The notes: generated by a model from the sequence alone, not told the origin. A DNA stretch of 64,000 nucleotides from JBCBDX01 sp039822005 (GCA_039822005.1 JBCBMZ010000001.1:868001-932000); one strand, 5' to 3'. Numbered from the stretch's first letter, positions 1-9,425 are shown. Numbers and translations: made by a program.

Positions 1-393
1 AGCCGTGACGGCGGTGAGCGCCATACCCCATGCTTTTGGGTTTACCCACTGAAAAGCGGCAGCCTGCGTAAAAGTAAGGGGCGATCCCTCCACTTCCTGG
101 CTGTCGGCTGGTGCCGCATTGGCAATTTTCCATGCCAGCCAGATCATGTAGATAGCGGCAACAATCTGCATGATTTGTTTGAGAATAGGGAACGCGGTAA
201 ATATCTGCGCCAAACCAACCCCGACCAAAAAAACCATAATGGCGTGACCAAGCGATATCCCCAGCATATGCGGAATGGTTCGACGGAAGCCGAAATTGGC
301 ACCGGAGGCCAGTAACATCATATTGTTCGGCCCCGGGGTGATGGACGAGGCGAAAGCGAAAGTGGTGAGCGCGAAGAGTAGTTCATATTGCAT
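1..393 (-). CDS. LysE/RhtB-family amino-acid exporter (partial, C-terminus outside window)
   Basis: The gene runs leftward off the window; 131 codons from an ATG at 393 are visible. The visible N-terminus has the LysE/RhtB signature SxTPGPNNMMLLASG close to residue 15-30, followed by alternating hydrophobic segments, as in inner-membrane exporters of amino acids or homoserine lactone-like solutes. It is divergent from an Lrp/AsnC regulator with a 72-nt gap holding an inverted repeat. That is the usual arrangement of a LysE exporter controlled by its Lrp-type neighbour. Family assignment is firm; the substrate is unknown. Confidence 0.88.
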   Translation of the reverse strand, partial: MQYELLFALTTFAFASSITPGPNNMMLLASGANFGFRRTIPHMLGISLGHAIMVFLVGVGLAQIFTAFPILKQIMQIVAAIYMIWLAWKIANAAPADSQEVEGSPLTFTQAAAFQWVNPKAWGMALTAVTA

Positions 394-434
394 TTCGCAA
401 CTCTTGATTATCTGTCGCGAAATTGAATTGCAAT

Positions 435-455
435 AATTCGCATATTTTGCGTATT
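435..455. promoter_or_regulatory. Inverted repeat between lysE-like and lrp-like genes, probable Lrp operator
   Basis: The arms AATTCGCA (435-442) and TGCGTATT (448-455) are complementary at 7 of 8 positions around a 5-nt AT centre. A second short perfect palindrome, GTATTAATAC, lies at 451-460. The element sits 11 nt before the start of the Lrp-type gene, where an autoregulatory site controlling both divergent genes would lie. Regulator identity is inferred from position only. Confidence 0.45.
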
Positions 456-465
456 AATACAATAA

Positions 466-918
466 ATGAGCGATTTGGATGGCATAAATCTCAAAATATT
501 GCGTGAGCTCTCTGGCAGCGGACGATTGACGAACCTTGAACTGTCTGAACGTGTCGGCCTGTCGCCGTCCGCTTGTCTCAGGCGGGTGCAAGAACTGGAG
601 CGGACCGGCGTCATCGCCGGTTATCGTGCCATCATTGATCCGGTGAAAGTCGGCAAGGGTTTCGCGGCCTATGTCGCCGTGGGTCTGGCCGAACACTCCA
701 AAACCGCTCAAACCAGTTTTGAACGCGCCATGATTGCCGCACGTCAGGTGCGTGAGTGCCATAACATAACGGGCACTGTGGAGTATTTGCTGCGGGTCGA
801 AGTGGAAGACTTGGCCGCTTACAAGCATTTTCACACCGAAGTGCTGGGCGTTGTAAGCGGCGTACGTCTCATCACGTCCTACATCGTCATGGGGTCACCC
901 AAGGACGAACGTTCGTAA
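466..918 (+). CDS. Lrp/AsnC family transcriptional regulator
   Basis: This 150-residue protein has the standard Lrp/AsnC length and layout. An N-terminal helix-turn-helix occupies about residues 5-60, with the family phrases LDGINLKILRELSGSGR and LSERVGLSPSACLRRV. A C-terminal RAM ligand-binding domain occupies about 65-145, with the ligand-pocket region ITGTVEYLLRV. It probably senses an amino acid and controls the divergent LysE-type exporter. No strong Shine-Dalgarno precedes the ATG. The gene converges on the peroxiredoxin gene with only 6 nt between them. Confidence 0.9.
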   Translation: MSDLDGINLKILRELSGSGRLTNLELSERVGLSPSACLRRVQELERTGVIAGYRAIIDPVKVGKGFAAYVAVGLAEHSKTAQTSFERAMIAARQVRECHNITGTVEYLLRVEVEDLAAYKHFHTEVLGVVSGVRLITSYIVMGSPKDERS

Positions 919-924
919 TCGAAA

Positions 925-1410
925 CTAGAGCTGGGTGAGGATAGCGGCTGCCCCGGATGCCTCTGCGGTGCCAGGGCTTTCTTCGATATTCAGCGTCTCG
1001 ACGGTGCCATCATCAACGATCATGGAATAACGTTTTGAGCGCACGCCGAGACCTGCGACGCCCAGATCAATCTCTAGGCCCATTTCGCTTGTTAGAGCAG
1101 CATCCCAGTCGGCCAAAAACTTGATCTTGTCGCCGGCTCCGGAGTTTTCAGCCCAAGCTTGCATGACAAAGGGATCGTTGACCGAAAGCACGGCGATCTC
1201 GTCGATGCCTTTTGCTTTGATCGCGTCGGCATTCTCAACGAAGCCCGGTAGGTGGTTCAGCGTGCAGGTCGGGGTAAACGCGCCTGGCACGGCGAACATT
1301 ACAACCTTCTTACCCGCCAGCATCGCGGTGGTTTCAATGTCAACTGCACCGTCTTCGGTGATTAGCTTGAGCGTCTTTGCGGGGATTTTGTCGCCAACAG
1401 CGAGAGCCAT
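925..1410 (-). CDS. 1-Cys peroxiredoxin (Prx5/AhpE-like thioredoxin-fold peroxidase)
   Basis: This 161-residue thioredoxin-fold peroxidase reduces hydrogen or organic peroxides at a cysteine. The peroxidatic motif PGAFTPTC puts the active cysteine at residue 49. No other cysteine is present, so it is a 1-Cys enzyme that needs an external reductant such as glutathione or glutaredoxin. It belongs to the Prx5 subfamily, found widely in proteobacteria. The ATG at 1410 was preferred over a GTG 9 nt upstream because GGAG lies 8 nt before the ATG and overlaps the GTG. Confidence 0.92.
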   Translation of the reverse strand: MALAVGDKIPAKTLKLITEDGAVDIETTAMLAGKKVVMFAVPGAFTPTCTLNHLPGFVENADAIKAKGIDEIAVLSVNDPFVMQAWAENSGAGDKIKFLADWDAALTSEMGLEIDLGVAGLGVRSKRYSMIVDDGTVETLNIEESPGTAEASGAAAILTQL

Positions 1411-1489
1411 GTTTTCCACTCCGGAAGTTATAAGATGTTCTCAGAGATAATGCTCGGACCGCATCGGCAAGTACGCAAACGAAAAAAGA

Positions 1490-2338
1490 TCAGTTTTTCT
1501 TCGCTGGCATATCAACTTCGATGACAGCTTCGTAGGCTTTGTCGCCTGCCACAGCGGTAATGCTCATCTGGCGTAAAGTCTCATCGCCCGTCATGTGGTT
1601 GATCTTGGAGGTAAAAATGGTGCCACCGTCATCCTTTGTCATCCGCTTTGGGTAGGATACTTGGGCTCCTTCCAAATGCACAAAAACCGCATCCACTGCT
1701 GTGCTGATCCATTCGGTCGCGCTCGGTTCTGGGGACACCCAAAAGCCATCATCGTTAAATCCGACGGAGAGCATGCTCCCCGGCATTTTGATGGGCAGTT
1801 GGGCAAAAGCATCTCGAACGATGATATCGGTGATAGAGCTTCCGGTGCTTGGCTTGATGTTCATGTCGAATGGCAGAGCAACCGGAATGCAGATTACTTC
1901 GCAAATGCCGAGCAACAGCATACCCTGTAGGCGGGCTGTGGACCGCCCACCGGTTTCAAAAGTAATGGGCAAGCTGACCGGTTCCGTGTAGCCCGCATAT
2001 CCACCATAGTCGTCTTGTACCCATTGGGGCGCCGGAAAGTGAATGGTCGCGTCCCGAATGTTGGAACCTGGCGACCATTGAAGCATAGGCGGGATCCCGG
2101 AAGATCCCGGGTCGCGCCAATAGGTATGCCAACCGTCATCCAGCTGGATCTCAATCCCGCCACGCATGGTGGCAGGGAGCACGCCATTTTCATCACCCGG
2201 GGCACTCTCAAGAACGATGCGCACATTGCCGCCGGCCGTCTGATGCCATTCGGTCGTATTGCCAGCAAAAACAGCATTTGTGTTGGCAAGCGTAAAGCCG
2301 ATGAATGCCAACAGTAAGTGAGAATGTGAAGGGCGCAT
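1490..2338 (-). CDS. Secreted DsbD-alpha-like (thiol-disulfide interchange) domain protein
   Basis: The protein is about 282 residues from the ATG at 2338. It begins with a signal peptide (about residues 1-25, hydrophobic core LLLAFIGFTLA) and is periplasmic. The body resembles the N-terminal alpha domain of DsbD, with the phrases DDGWHTYWRDPGSSGIPP and the redox pair CEVIC near the middle of the chain. Unlike full DsbD it lacks the membrane and gamma domains, so it would accept or pass electrons with a separate membrane partner. A start 39 nt upstream is possible, but it would place charged residues ahead of the signal peptide. Confidence 0.8.
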   Translation of the reverse strand: MRPSHSHLLLAFIGFTLANTNAVFAGNTTEWHQTAGGNVRIVLESAPGDENGVLPATMRGGIEIQLDDGWHTYWRDPGSSGIPPMLQWSPGSNIRDATIHFPAPQWVQDDYGGYAGYTEPVSLPITFETGGRSTARLQGMLLLGICEVICIPVALPFDMNIKPSTGSSITDIIVRDAFAQLPIKMPGSMLSVGFNDDGFWVSPEPSATEWISTAVDAVFVHLEGAQVSYPKRMTKDDGGTIFTSKINHMTGDETLRQMSITAVAGDKAYEAVIEVDMPAKKN

Positions 2339-2507
2339 GCCGTGTCTATGCAATACCAAATGTGGTTTCACAAACACGCTTTGGTCACGAGTTCGTTAGG
2401 CACCGGGAACAGGCAGGTGACGCGAGACGCGCAAGTAGCGCCAAAGTTTACTGGCCAAGTCACTATTTGAGGTCTTTAATCGGCAAAACCGAAGTGGAGT
2501 TCAAACG

Positions 2508-3098
2508 ATCGTCAATCGTGCGGAAAGTCTGGACGGCAAGTTCCTCGTCGCAATGCCATGTTTGAAGGATTCGCTGTTTGGCGACACCTTGGTCTATGTG
2601 TGTTCCCACAGTGATGATGGGTGCATGGGCTTTATTGTGAACAAACCCCATCAAATGAGGCTGAACGAGCTCATCCGCAAAGTCGATGTGTCACCGTCAC
2701 AGGTGCGCCAGTTGGTCAGTCACACGGATGTTGGAATACGGAGCCTGCGCGTCGGTGGGCCGGTAGATGAAAATCGCGGTTTCATCCTTCATTCGACAGA
2801 TTATGAAGTTGAATCAACCATTCAGATCAATGAGGAAGTTTCACTGACATCCACGCTCACCGCCCTAGAAGATGTCGCGAGCAAACGGGGGCCGCGACAA
2901 GCTGCGGTTTCATTGGGTTACTCAAGCTGGGCGGCCAATCAACTTGAAGACGAGTTGACGAAAAACTTTTGGTTGATCCTCGATGGTCCCAATGAACTTA
3001 TTTTCAGCGACGATTTGGAGCCGAAATACGATCTTGCGCTTGGGATGATTGGCATACGTTCACGGGCCGCTTTTGTCTCAGAGCCCGGACACGCCTGA
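2508..3098 (+). CDS. YqgE/AlgH family protein, probable non-ATG start
   Basis: This is a YqgE/AlgH (DUF179) protein of unknown biochemical role. The family phrases LVYVCSHSDDGCMGFIVNKP and VSLGYSSWAANQLEDEL are both present. The conserved N-terminal motif LDGKFLVAMP is encoded upstream of the first ATG (2553). No in-frame ATG, GTG or TTG exists back to the stop at 2436. An ATC at 2508 has GGAG 8 nt upstream and gives a 196-residue product of family-typical length, so it is proposed as the start. A start at 2553 (181 residues) or a sequence error cannot be excluded. The gene is divergent from the DsbD-alpha-like gene. Confidence 0.75.
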   Translation: MVNRAESLDGKFLVAMPCLKDSLFGDTLVYVCSHSDDGCMGFIVNKPHQMRLNELIRKVDVSPSQVRQLVSHTDVGIRSLRVGGPVDENRGFILHSTDYEVESTIQINEEVSLTSTLTALEDVASKRGPRQAAVSLGYSSWAANQLEDELTKNFWLILDGPNELIFSDDLEPKYDLALGMIGIRSRAAFVSEPGHA

Positions 3099-3110
3099 AC
3101 GGTTCTTGCA

Positions 3111-6050
3111 TCACTGCGCTGCCAGCGGCTCAGAGGGGTCAAGCGCCGCTGTCCGATCAGCCTTGGCGCTTGCGTTCATCAACACCCGCAACGCGTCTTC
3201 CGGTGTCATGGCCGCGCTTGTGGCATAGCTTTGGGTGTAATTGGCACCCATCGAGTTTAGCGCTTCCCTTTGTCGATTGGCATCGGCGGCTTCGGCGATA
3301 ACCAGCATGTCCAGCGCGTGCGCCATGTCGATCAGGGATTGCATGAAGGCCCCCTTGCCACCATGGCGGTTGACGATTTGCTTGTCTATCTTGACCAGGT
3401 CAATCTCCAAGTCCGCCAAATAGGAAACCGACGAGATGCCGGAACCAAAATCATCAAGGGCAAGGTCGATGCCGATGGTTTTCAACTCAGACAGGCGACG
3501 CGCATTATGCTCAGGATCGCTCATGATACCGGTTTCGGTCAGTTCGAGCATGATGCGGTGATTGCGCTGCGGATATTTTGTCATGATCGCGCGTACCGCG
3601 CTCACAAATCCCGGCGTTTTCAGCTGTTGCGGCCAGACGTTGACGCCAACAAACAGGCCAAAATCACCGCCAATGGCTTCCCAGTCGGTGAGTTGCTCGG
3701 CAACCAGTTCAATGGCGCGATTACCTAGGGGCACAATCAAGTCGCTATTTTCGGCAATGCCTAAAAATTCCGCTGGCGGTACAATCCCGCGACGTGGATG
3801 AACCCACCGCATAATCGCTTCCAGGCCCGCGACATCGCCGGTCTGCGCATCAAAGATCGGCTGATAAACCAGTCCAATTTCATTGCGCTCCAATGCACGC
3901 CGCAGGTCTGCTTCCAAGTGAACGCTGTTGGAACTCCGGTCACGGAAAGCAGGTCGGAACGGTTCGATCCGGTTGCCGCCATAGCGTTTGGCCTGCACCA
4001 AAGCAATCTCGGCGTCCCGATAGAGCGCTTCAGCATTGGCTACATCATCGTTCCAAGTGGCAAGGCCCAAAGAAGCGGTAAGCCTGATCTCCTGATCGGC
4101 ATAAGTTGTCGGCGTGCGAATGGCTTTCAGCATCGCTTCCGCCAATGCAGCAATCTCTCCGGCTTCGGTACGGGTAGTCACCAAAATGCCGAACCTGTCT
4201 GAACCGACCCGCGCAAGTGTTTCCTCGCTGCGAAGGTGAATGCGCAATCGTCGGCTCAGCGTCATGAGAAGATTGTCGCTGCCTTGAACACCAAACCGTT
4301 CGATGATGTCGCTGAACCCGTCAATATCAACGATGATGATTGTAGGGACGATGGTTTCCATCATGCGGCACAAGTGCAGCGAAGACTGTGTGCGGTCCAG
4401 AAACAATCCACGGTTCGGAAGACCCGTCAGATTGTCATGTACTGCATCTTGCAGCAGCCGCTCTTCCATGCGTTTTTGGGCGCTTATGTTGCTTGTCATG
4501 CCGATACAGCGGATGACCTTGCCATCACCGCTCACAACCGGGCGGGCACGCACGTTAAACCAGTCATAACGCGTGTCGCTTGCGCGCAACCGGACATTCA
4601 TGTCGACGCGGCCTTTCCCGCCTTCAACCACGCTGTCGAGGGTTGTGCGAAAACGCTCCTTATCGTCCAAATGCATGTATTGCAGCCAGGTCTTGATCGG
4701 GCCATGCAAGGCGTTTCGGCCAAGCCCGATCACACGGCCAAGGTCAGGCTTGGTGACGACACGATCACGTGTGACGTCCCAGTCCCAGACCATGTCGCTT
4801 GAGCCTCGAATGGCGAGTGCTTGAAGCTCGGTGTCGGAGAAAAGCGTTTGTTGAAAAGCGCCGCCGGCAAATGCGCTCTGAATAATCGTGATACCGATCA
4901 ACAAGATAATCATGATCAGGCCTCCAGCGAGCGCTGGCTGCACAATGTCATTGTCGATCGCGCCGGTGACGGTCAGGAACCCCGCCAGGGTCCAGCACAA
5001 TAGCAGAGACCAGGTCGGCAGTAACATGATCGCACGGTCGAAGCCGCGAATTGACATGACCACCAACAAGACAAAGCCGAGAATGGACGTGGTAGCAATT
5101 GCCAAACGTGCAATGCCCGCACCGAGGTTGGGCTCAAACACCGACAAAGCGATCAACGCTGCCATCGCGGCAAGCCACGACCAAGATACGATGGTAAGTC
5201 GATTGTCCCATCGGTTCAAACTCAGGTGAGTGAACATGAACAAGGCCATCGCGAACACAATGGCCACCTCACTGATGGCACGCCAGCGGGGCATTTCGGT
5301 CACTGTGATGAGATTAAACTGAGACGCAAACCCGAAATCGACAATGACATAACCCAAAGCAGCCCAGGCAAGCACCGCTGATGCAGCAAAGCTGGTGTTC
5401 CCGCGGATGACCAAAAGGATGGTCAGAAACAGGGCCAGAAGGCCTGAAATGCCGATAACGATCCCGTTGAATAGGGTGTAGGAGTTGACGATGTCCTTGT
5501 ATCCTGCCTCATCCCACAAATAGAGCTGCGGCAGCGCGTCAGATGAGAGTTCGGCAACCAAAGTGATAACAGCGCCCGGATCGAGCGTGATCGAGAATAT
5601 GTCGGCGTCGTTAGAATCCACCCGTTCCAACTGAAAGCCCGATGACGGGGTAATAGCGGCGATGCGAGGCGACCCAAGATCAGGCATGAAAACGCCCGAG
5701 TTGACCATCCGGAAATGCGGCGCGACAAGCTGGCGGTCCAACTGAACTTCGCTTGTATTGGTAAGCGTTACAACGGCCCAATTGCCGGAGGTCAAAGGCT
5801 CGGTCGCCTGCACTTCCACTTGTCGGACAATGCCCTCGGCATCGGCAGGCGTATCAACGATAAAGGACTCACCGCGTTCGCGATAAATCGTAATGGCCTT
5901 GGTCAAATCAAGTGCGGTGTCATCTCGTCCGACGCTGATCGGTTCCGATTTTTTCTGCGCCATTGAAGGCGCAGCCATAAGGCCGACCGCGAACATCGCG
6001 GCGCAAACCAGCCTAAAAAAGCCCAAAATGTACGCGTGTGTCCGTATCAA
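3111..6050 (-). CDS. Membrane PAS-GGDEF-EAL cyclic-di-GMP protein with degenerate GGDEF
   Basis: This 979-residue protein has, in order: a signal peptide (about 1-31), a periplasmic sensory part (to about 190), seven or eight membrane segments (about 190-400, 7TMR-DISM-like), a PAS domain (about 410-540), GGDEF (about 545-700) and EAL (about 715-970). The GGDEF motif reads GSDRF, so cyclase activity is doubtful. The EAL motif is EAI. ELTETG, DDFGSG, VKIDK and the late AE dyad are kept, so phosphodiesterase activity is possible, but the usual GQGY reads TQSY. It probably links a periplasmic signal to c-di-GMP turnover. It is convergent with yqgE (12 nt apart). Confidence 0.88.
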   Translation of the reverse strand: MIRTHAYILGFFRLVCAAMFAVGLMAAPSMAQKKSEPISVGRDDTALDLTKAITIYRERGESFIVDTPADAEGIVRQVEVQATEPLTSGNWAVVTLTNTSEVQLDRQLVAPHFRMVNSGVFMPDLGSPRIAAITPSSGFQLERVDSNDADIFSITLDPGAVITLVAELSSDALPQLYLWDEAGYKDIVNSYTLFNGIVIGISGLLALFLTILLVIRGNTSFAASAVLAWAALGYVIVDFGFASQFNLITVTEMPRWRAISEVAIVFAMALFMFTHLSLNRWDNRLTIVSWSWLAAMAALIALSVFEPNLGAGIARLAIATTSILGFVLLVVMSIRGFDRAIMLLPTWSLLLCWTLAGFLTVTGAIDNDIVQPALAGGLIMIILLIGITIIQSAFAGGAFQQTLFSDTELQALAIRGSSDMVWDWDVTRDRVVTKPDLGRVIGLGRNALHGPIKTWLQYMHLDDKERFRTTLDSVVEGGKGRVDMNVRLRASDTRYDWFNVRARPVVSGDGKVIRCIGMTSNISAQKRMEERLLQDAVHDNLTGLPNRGLFLDRTQSSLHLCRMMETIVPTIIIVDIDGFSDIIERFGVQGSDNLLMTLSRRLRIHLRSEETLARVGSDRFGILVTTRTEAGEIAALAEAMLKAIRTPTTYADQEIRLTASLGLATWNDDVANAEALYRDAEIALVQAKRYGGNRIEPFRPAFRDRSSNSVHLEADLRRALERNEIGLVYQPIFDAQTGDVAGLEAIMRWVHPRRGIVPPAEFLGIAENSDLIVPLGNRAIELVAEQLTDWEAIGGDFGLFVGVNVWPQQLKTPGFVSAVRAIMTKYPQRNHRIMLELTETGIMSDPEHNARRLSELKTIGIDLALDDFGSGISSVSYLADLEIDLVKIDKQIVNRHGGKGAFMQSLIDMAHALDMLVIAEAADANRQREALNSMGANYTQSYATSAAMTPEDALRVLMNASAKADRTAALDPSEPLAAQ

Positions 6051-6062
6051 TAGCGGTCACCC

Positions 6063-6659
6063 TCACAGAATTTCGGTCTGCGGTGCGTGCACCGGATTGA
6101 TGCGAGAGTAAAGCAGGTGGTCACGCCAAGTCCCATTTATCTTCAAATATGAGCGCAATACGCCTTCCTTTTCAAAACCGTTGGCGCGCAATACTGCCAT
6201 CGAACGCTCATTGTCAGGCAGGCAGGCGGCCTCAAGCCTATGCAACCCGTTTTTGGTGAAAGCGTGAGCGCATGCAATTTGAACCGCTTCACGCATGTAA
6301 CCTTCGCCCGCGTACCGCTTGCCGATCCAATAGCCTAACTGACCCGATTGGGCGACACCGCGCCGGATATTGCCTATTGTGATCCCGCCCAAGATCGCCT
6401 CATCGTGAAACCGGACGATGAAATAGGGATACGCGGTGCCGGCATCAATCTCCGCGCGATATCGGCGAAGGCGCGACTTGAACGCGGACCTTGACAGATC
6501 CTGTTCTGACCAACGCGGTTCCCATGGTTCAAGAAATGCGCGGCTTTCAAGCCGTAGCGACGCCCAATTTTGATAGTCTGCCACAGTCGGTTCACGCAGA
6601 AAAACACGCTCGCCCTCGATTGGGATGACACCTTTTGAGCGGGTGTTAAATGCAAACAA
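6063..6659 (-). CDS. GNAT acetyltransferase, RimJ/RimL type
   Basis: This 198-residue GNAT enzyme transfers acetyl from acetyl-CoA to an N-terminal or small-molecule amine. The acceptor is unknown. The family phrases GYWIGKRYAGEGYMREAV (acetyl-CoA site) and LHRLEAACLPDNERSMAVL followed by NGFEKEGVLRSYLKING are characteristic of the RimJ branch. It lies 12 nt upstream of the GGDEF/EAL gene and 33 nt downstream of the M16 peptidase gene, so it is probably co-transcribed with them. Confidence 0.9.
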   Translation of the reverse strand: MFAFNTRSKGVIPIEGERVFLREPTVADYQNWASLRLESRAFLEPWEPRWSEQDLSRSAFKSRLRRYRAEIDAGTAYPYFIVRFHDEAILGGITIGNIRRGVAQSGQLGYWIGKRYAGEGYMREAVQIACAHAFTKNGLHRLEAACLPDNERSMAVLRANGFEKEGVLRSYLKINGTWRDHLLYSRINPVHAPQTEIL

Positions 6660-6692
6660 GGTAGGCCCTCCGCCGGAATAACCAGAGCCTAA

Positions 6693-7997
6693 TCAGGAGT
6701 TTACGGCCGCCGGCATGTTCGATTGCAAACCCGCCTCCAAGCCAGAACCAAAAGCTTCTCGCGAAATCAGCTTTTCGACAGGTCCCACCGCGGCGATCGT
6801 AGGTGCCGCACTCGAAAACATACGATAGGCCAAATCTTCCAAACGATCAATTGTCAGCGCATCCAGCCGATCCAAGAATTCCTCATTGTCGATCTGGCGA
6901 CCAAACAGCAAAATCTGCCGGGCAATTTGTCCGGCGCGGGCTGGCGCACTTTCCGATGACATCATCAAGCTGGCGCGGAATTGTGCGCGGGCACGGTTTA
7001 ATTCCTGATGTTCAATACTGCCCGGCACCTTTTGCAATTCACCGATGATCAGATCGGTCAATGCGGGCACATCGTCCTGCTCGGTTGCGGCATGAATGCC
7101 AAATACGCCGGAATCCGAAAAGCTCCAGTGGAAGGCGTAAATCGAATAGCAAAGACCATGTTTTTCACGGACTTCCTGGAAAAGTCGGGACGACATGCCG
7201 CCCCCTAGAAGCATCGCCAAAACCTGCGATGCGTAGTAATCGCGCATGTGATAAGCGCGCCCCTCAAAACCGAATACAATCTGGGCGTCCTGCAGTTCTT
7301 TTACAATCAGACGCTCGCCGCCGACATATGAGGCGGGGCGCGCCAATCCGGTCACATCGACTGACGCTGGCATGGCGGAAAATGCCTGCTCCGTTTCCCG
7401 GGCAAATACATCATGATCGACGGCCCCTGTGGCGCAAATCACCATTCGCTCGCCACAATATTCCCGGCTGATATAGCCGCGGATCATGTCCGGCGTGAAC
7501 GATTTGATGGTATCGCGCGTGCCCAAAATGGGGCGACCCACGGGCTGCCCGGCAAAAGCTGTTTCGGTGAAACAGTCAAACACAAGGTCATCGGGCATGT
7601 CATTGGCCGCGCCTAACTCCTGCAAAACGACATGCTTTTCGCGTTCCAATTCGTCAGCATCAAAACGGGAGTTTTGCAAAATGTCGGCCAGAATATTGAC
7701 GGCCAACGATAGGTCGTTCCTCAATACCCGGACAAAATAGGAGGTTGTCTCCACGCTGGTGGCCGCATTGATGTCTCCACCAACATTCTCGATCGCCTCC
7801 GCAATATCGCGTGCTGAGCGGCTTTTGGTGCCTTTAAAGGCCATATGTTCGAGCATGTGCGCAATGCCGTGCTCATGTTCCAATTCGTTTCGCGTGCCAG
7901 CTTTTATCCATACGCCGACTGAAACGCTCTCCACATGATCAAACTTCTGCGTTGCCACTGTGATGCCATTGGCGAGCTTCGTGGTTTGTACACCCAT
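6693..7997 (-). CDS. M16 family zinc metallopeptidase (mitochondrial processing peptidase-like)
   Basis: This 434-residue M16B peptidase is the alphaproteobacterial counterpart of the mitochondrial processing peptidase beta subunit. The inverted zinc motif HxxEH is HMLEH at residues 47-51, with the downstream glutamate in the LEREKHVVLQELG region. The C-terminal half holds the second, inactive M16 repeat. It directly follows threonine synthase (33 nt), as in many Rhizobiales genomes. It probably degrades or processes peptides in the cytoplasm or periplasm; no signal peptide is visible. Confidence 0.93.
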   Translation of the reverse strand: MGVQTTKLANGITVATQKFDHVESVSVGVWIKAGTRNELEHEHGIAHMLEHMAFKGTKSRSARDIAEAIENVGGDINAATSVETTSYFVRVLRNDLSLAVNILADILQNSRFDADELEREKHVVLQELGAANDMPDDLVFDCFTETAFAGQPVGRPILGTRDTIKSFTPDMIRGYISREYCGERMVICATGAVDHDVFARETEQAFSAMPASVDVTGLARPASYVGGERLIVKELQDAQIVFGFEGRAYHMRDYYASQVLAMLLGGGMSSRLFQEVREKHGLCYSIYAFHWSFSDSGVFGIHAATEQDDVPALTDLIIGELQKVPGSIEHQELNRARAQFRASLMMSSESAPARAGQIARQILLFGRQIDNEEFLDRLDALTIDRLEDLAYRMFSSAAPTIAAVGPVEKLISREAFGSGLEAGLQSNMPAAVNS

Positions 7998-8030
7998 GGG
8001 GTTGTCTGTTTCCTCTAAAAGTCCGCGCCT

Positions 8031-9425
8031 TTAGACGGCGCGTGTATTTTTAAGAATATGAGTTTCTACGATTTTTAGCTCGTTGGGAAGTGGTACATAG
8101 TGTTCTTCGCGTTCCATCAGATCCCCGAGCCGCTCTGGCAGCGCCGGATACTCTCCACTGGCAGCCTCCACCGCATCGGGGAACTTGGCGGGATGGGCAG
8201 TACCCAGAACAATCATCGGCACACCTTCACGCGCTTGCTGGCGGCCAACATGAACGGCGGTTGCCGTGTGCGGGTCAAGCAAGTAGCCGCTGCCGGATTT
8301 CGTGGATGCAATCTCCGTGGCCACCTGCTCGATGTCACAGCGGCCCGCCCCAAAAGAGCGACCGATAGTATCCAAGGGTCGGGCCGCGATGGAGAAACTG
8401 CCCTGTTGTTTCAGGCTTTCCATCGCATTGCGAACCGCTGTGGCATCGCGTTCATGCGCCTCAAACAGCAGCCGTTCAAAATTCGACGAGATTTGAATGT
8501 CCATCGAAGGCGATGTAGTTTTGACGACACCGCGTTTTTCATAGGTGCCCGTTTCCAGCGTGCGCGCCAGGATGTCGTTGTCATTGGTGGCAATCACCAG
8601 ATTGTCGATGGGCAACCCCATCAGCTTGGCCACATAACCGGCAAAGATGTCGCCGAAGTTTCCGGTCGGGACGCAAAATGACACTTTTCGATCCGGGGCG
8701 CCGAGCGAAACGGCGGTCGAGAAATAATAGACGATCTGGGCCATGATACGGGCCCAGTTGATCGAATTGACGCCCGACAGACGCACCTCTTGACGGAAGG
8801 ATTGGTGGTTGAACATCGCTTTGACGAGTGCTTGGCAATCATCAAAATTGCCTTCAATGGCTAGCGCATGGATGTTTTGGGCCGGATTCGACGTCATTTG
8901 CCTTTGTTGAACCGGAGAGACACGGCCTTCCGGGAACAGGATGAACATGTCCGTGCGCTCGCGGTTCGCAAAAGCATCAATGGCAGCGCCGCCCGTGTCG
9001 CCCGACGTTGCACCAACGATGGTGGCGCGCGCATCGCGTTCAGTCAGTATATGATCCATCAACCGGGCGATCAGTTGCATGGCGACGTCTTTAAAGGCGA
9101 GCGTTGGGCCGTGGAACAACTCCATGACAAAAGTGTTATCGTCAATTTGCACCAACGGGCATACCGCACGATGGCGAAATGTCGCGTAGGCGTCTTCCAC
9201 GATCTTCTCAAAAACGCTGCGTTCAATTTCACCGCCCGTAAAGGGCCACATCACGTCCATGGCGATTTGAGCGTAGCTTTTGCCACGCATGGCTCTGATC
9301 GCGTCGAGGCTGATATTTGGATAAGCCTCAGGCAGATAGAGGCCCCCATCGCTTGCAAGGCCCGCGAGTATCGTATCTCTAAATCCAAGCGCGGGTGCTT
9401 CACCGCGAGTACTGATATATTTCAA
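8031..9425 (-). CDS. thrC: Threonine synthase
   Basis: This PLP enzyme converts O-phospho-L-homoserine to L-threonine, the last step of threonine synthesis. The conserved N-terminus LKYISTRGEAPALGF begins with a TTG at 9425, giving a 464-residue protein of standard length. An in-frame ATG at 9506 would add 27 poorly conserved residues. The PLP lysine lies in HGPTLAFKDVAMQL, and the phosphate loop is GATSGDTGGAA. It is upstream of and co-directional with the M16 peptidase gene. Confidence 0.93.
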   Translation of the reverse strand: MKYISTRGEAPALGFRDTILAGLASDGGLYLPEAYPNISLDAIRAMRGKSYAQIAMDVMWPFTGGEIERSVFEKIVEDAYATFRHRAVCPLVQIDDNTFVMELFHGPTLAFKDVAMQLIARLMDHILTERDARATIVGATSGDTGGAAIDAFANRERTDMFILFPEGRVSPVQQRQMTSNPAQNIHALAIEGNFDDCQALVKAMFNHQSFRQEVRLSGVNSINWARIMAQIVYYFSTAVSLGAPDRKVSFCVPTGNFGDIFAGYVAKLMGLPIDNLVIATNDNDILARTLETGTYEKRGVVKTTSPSMDIQISSNFERLLFEAHERDATAVRNAMESLKQQGSFSIAARPLDTIGRSFGAGRCDIEQVATEIASTKSGSGYLLDPHTATAVHVGRQQAREGVPMIVLGTAHPAKFPDAVEAASGEYPALPERLGDLMEREEHYVPLPNELKIVETHILKNTRAV

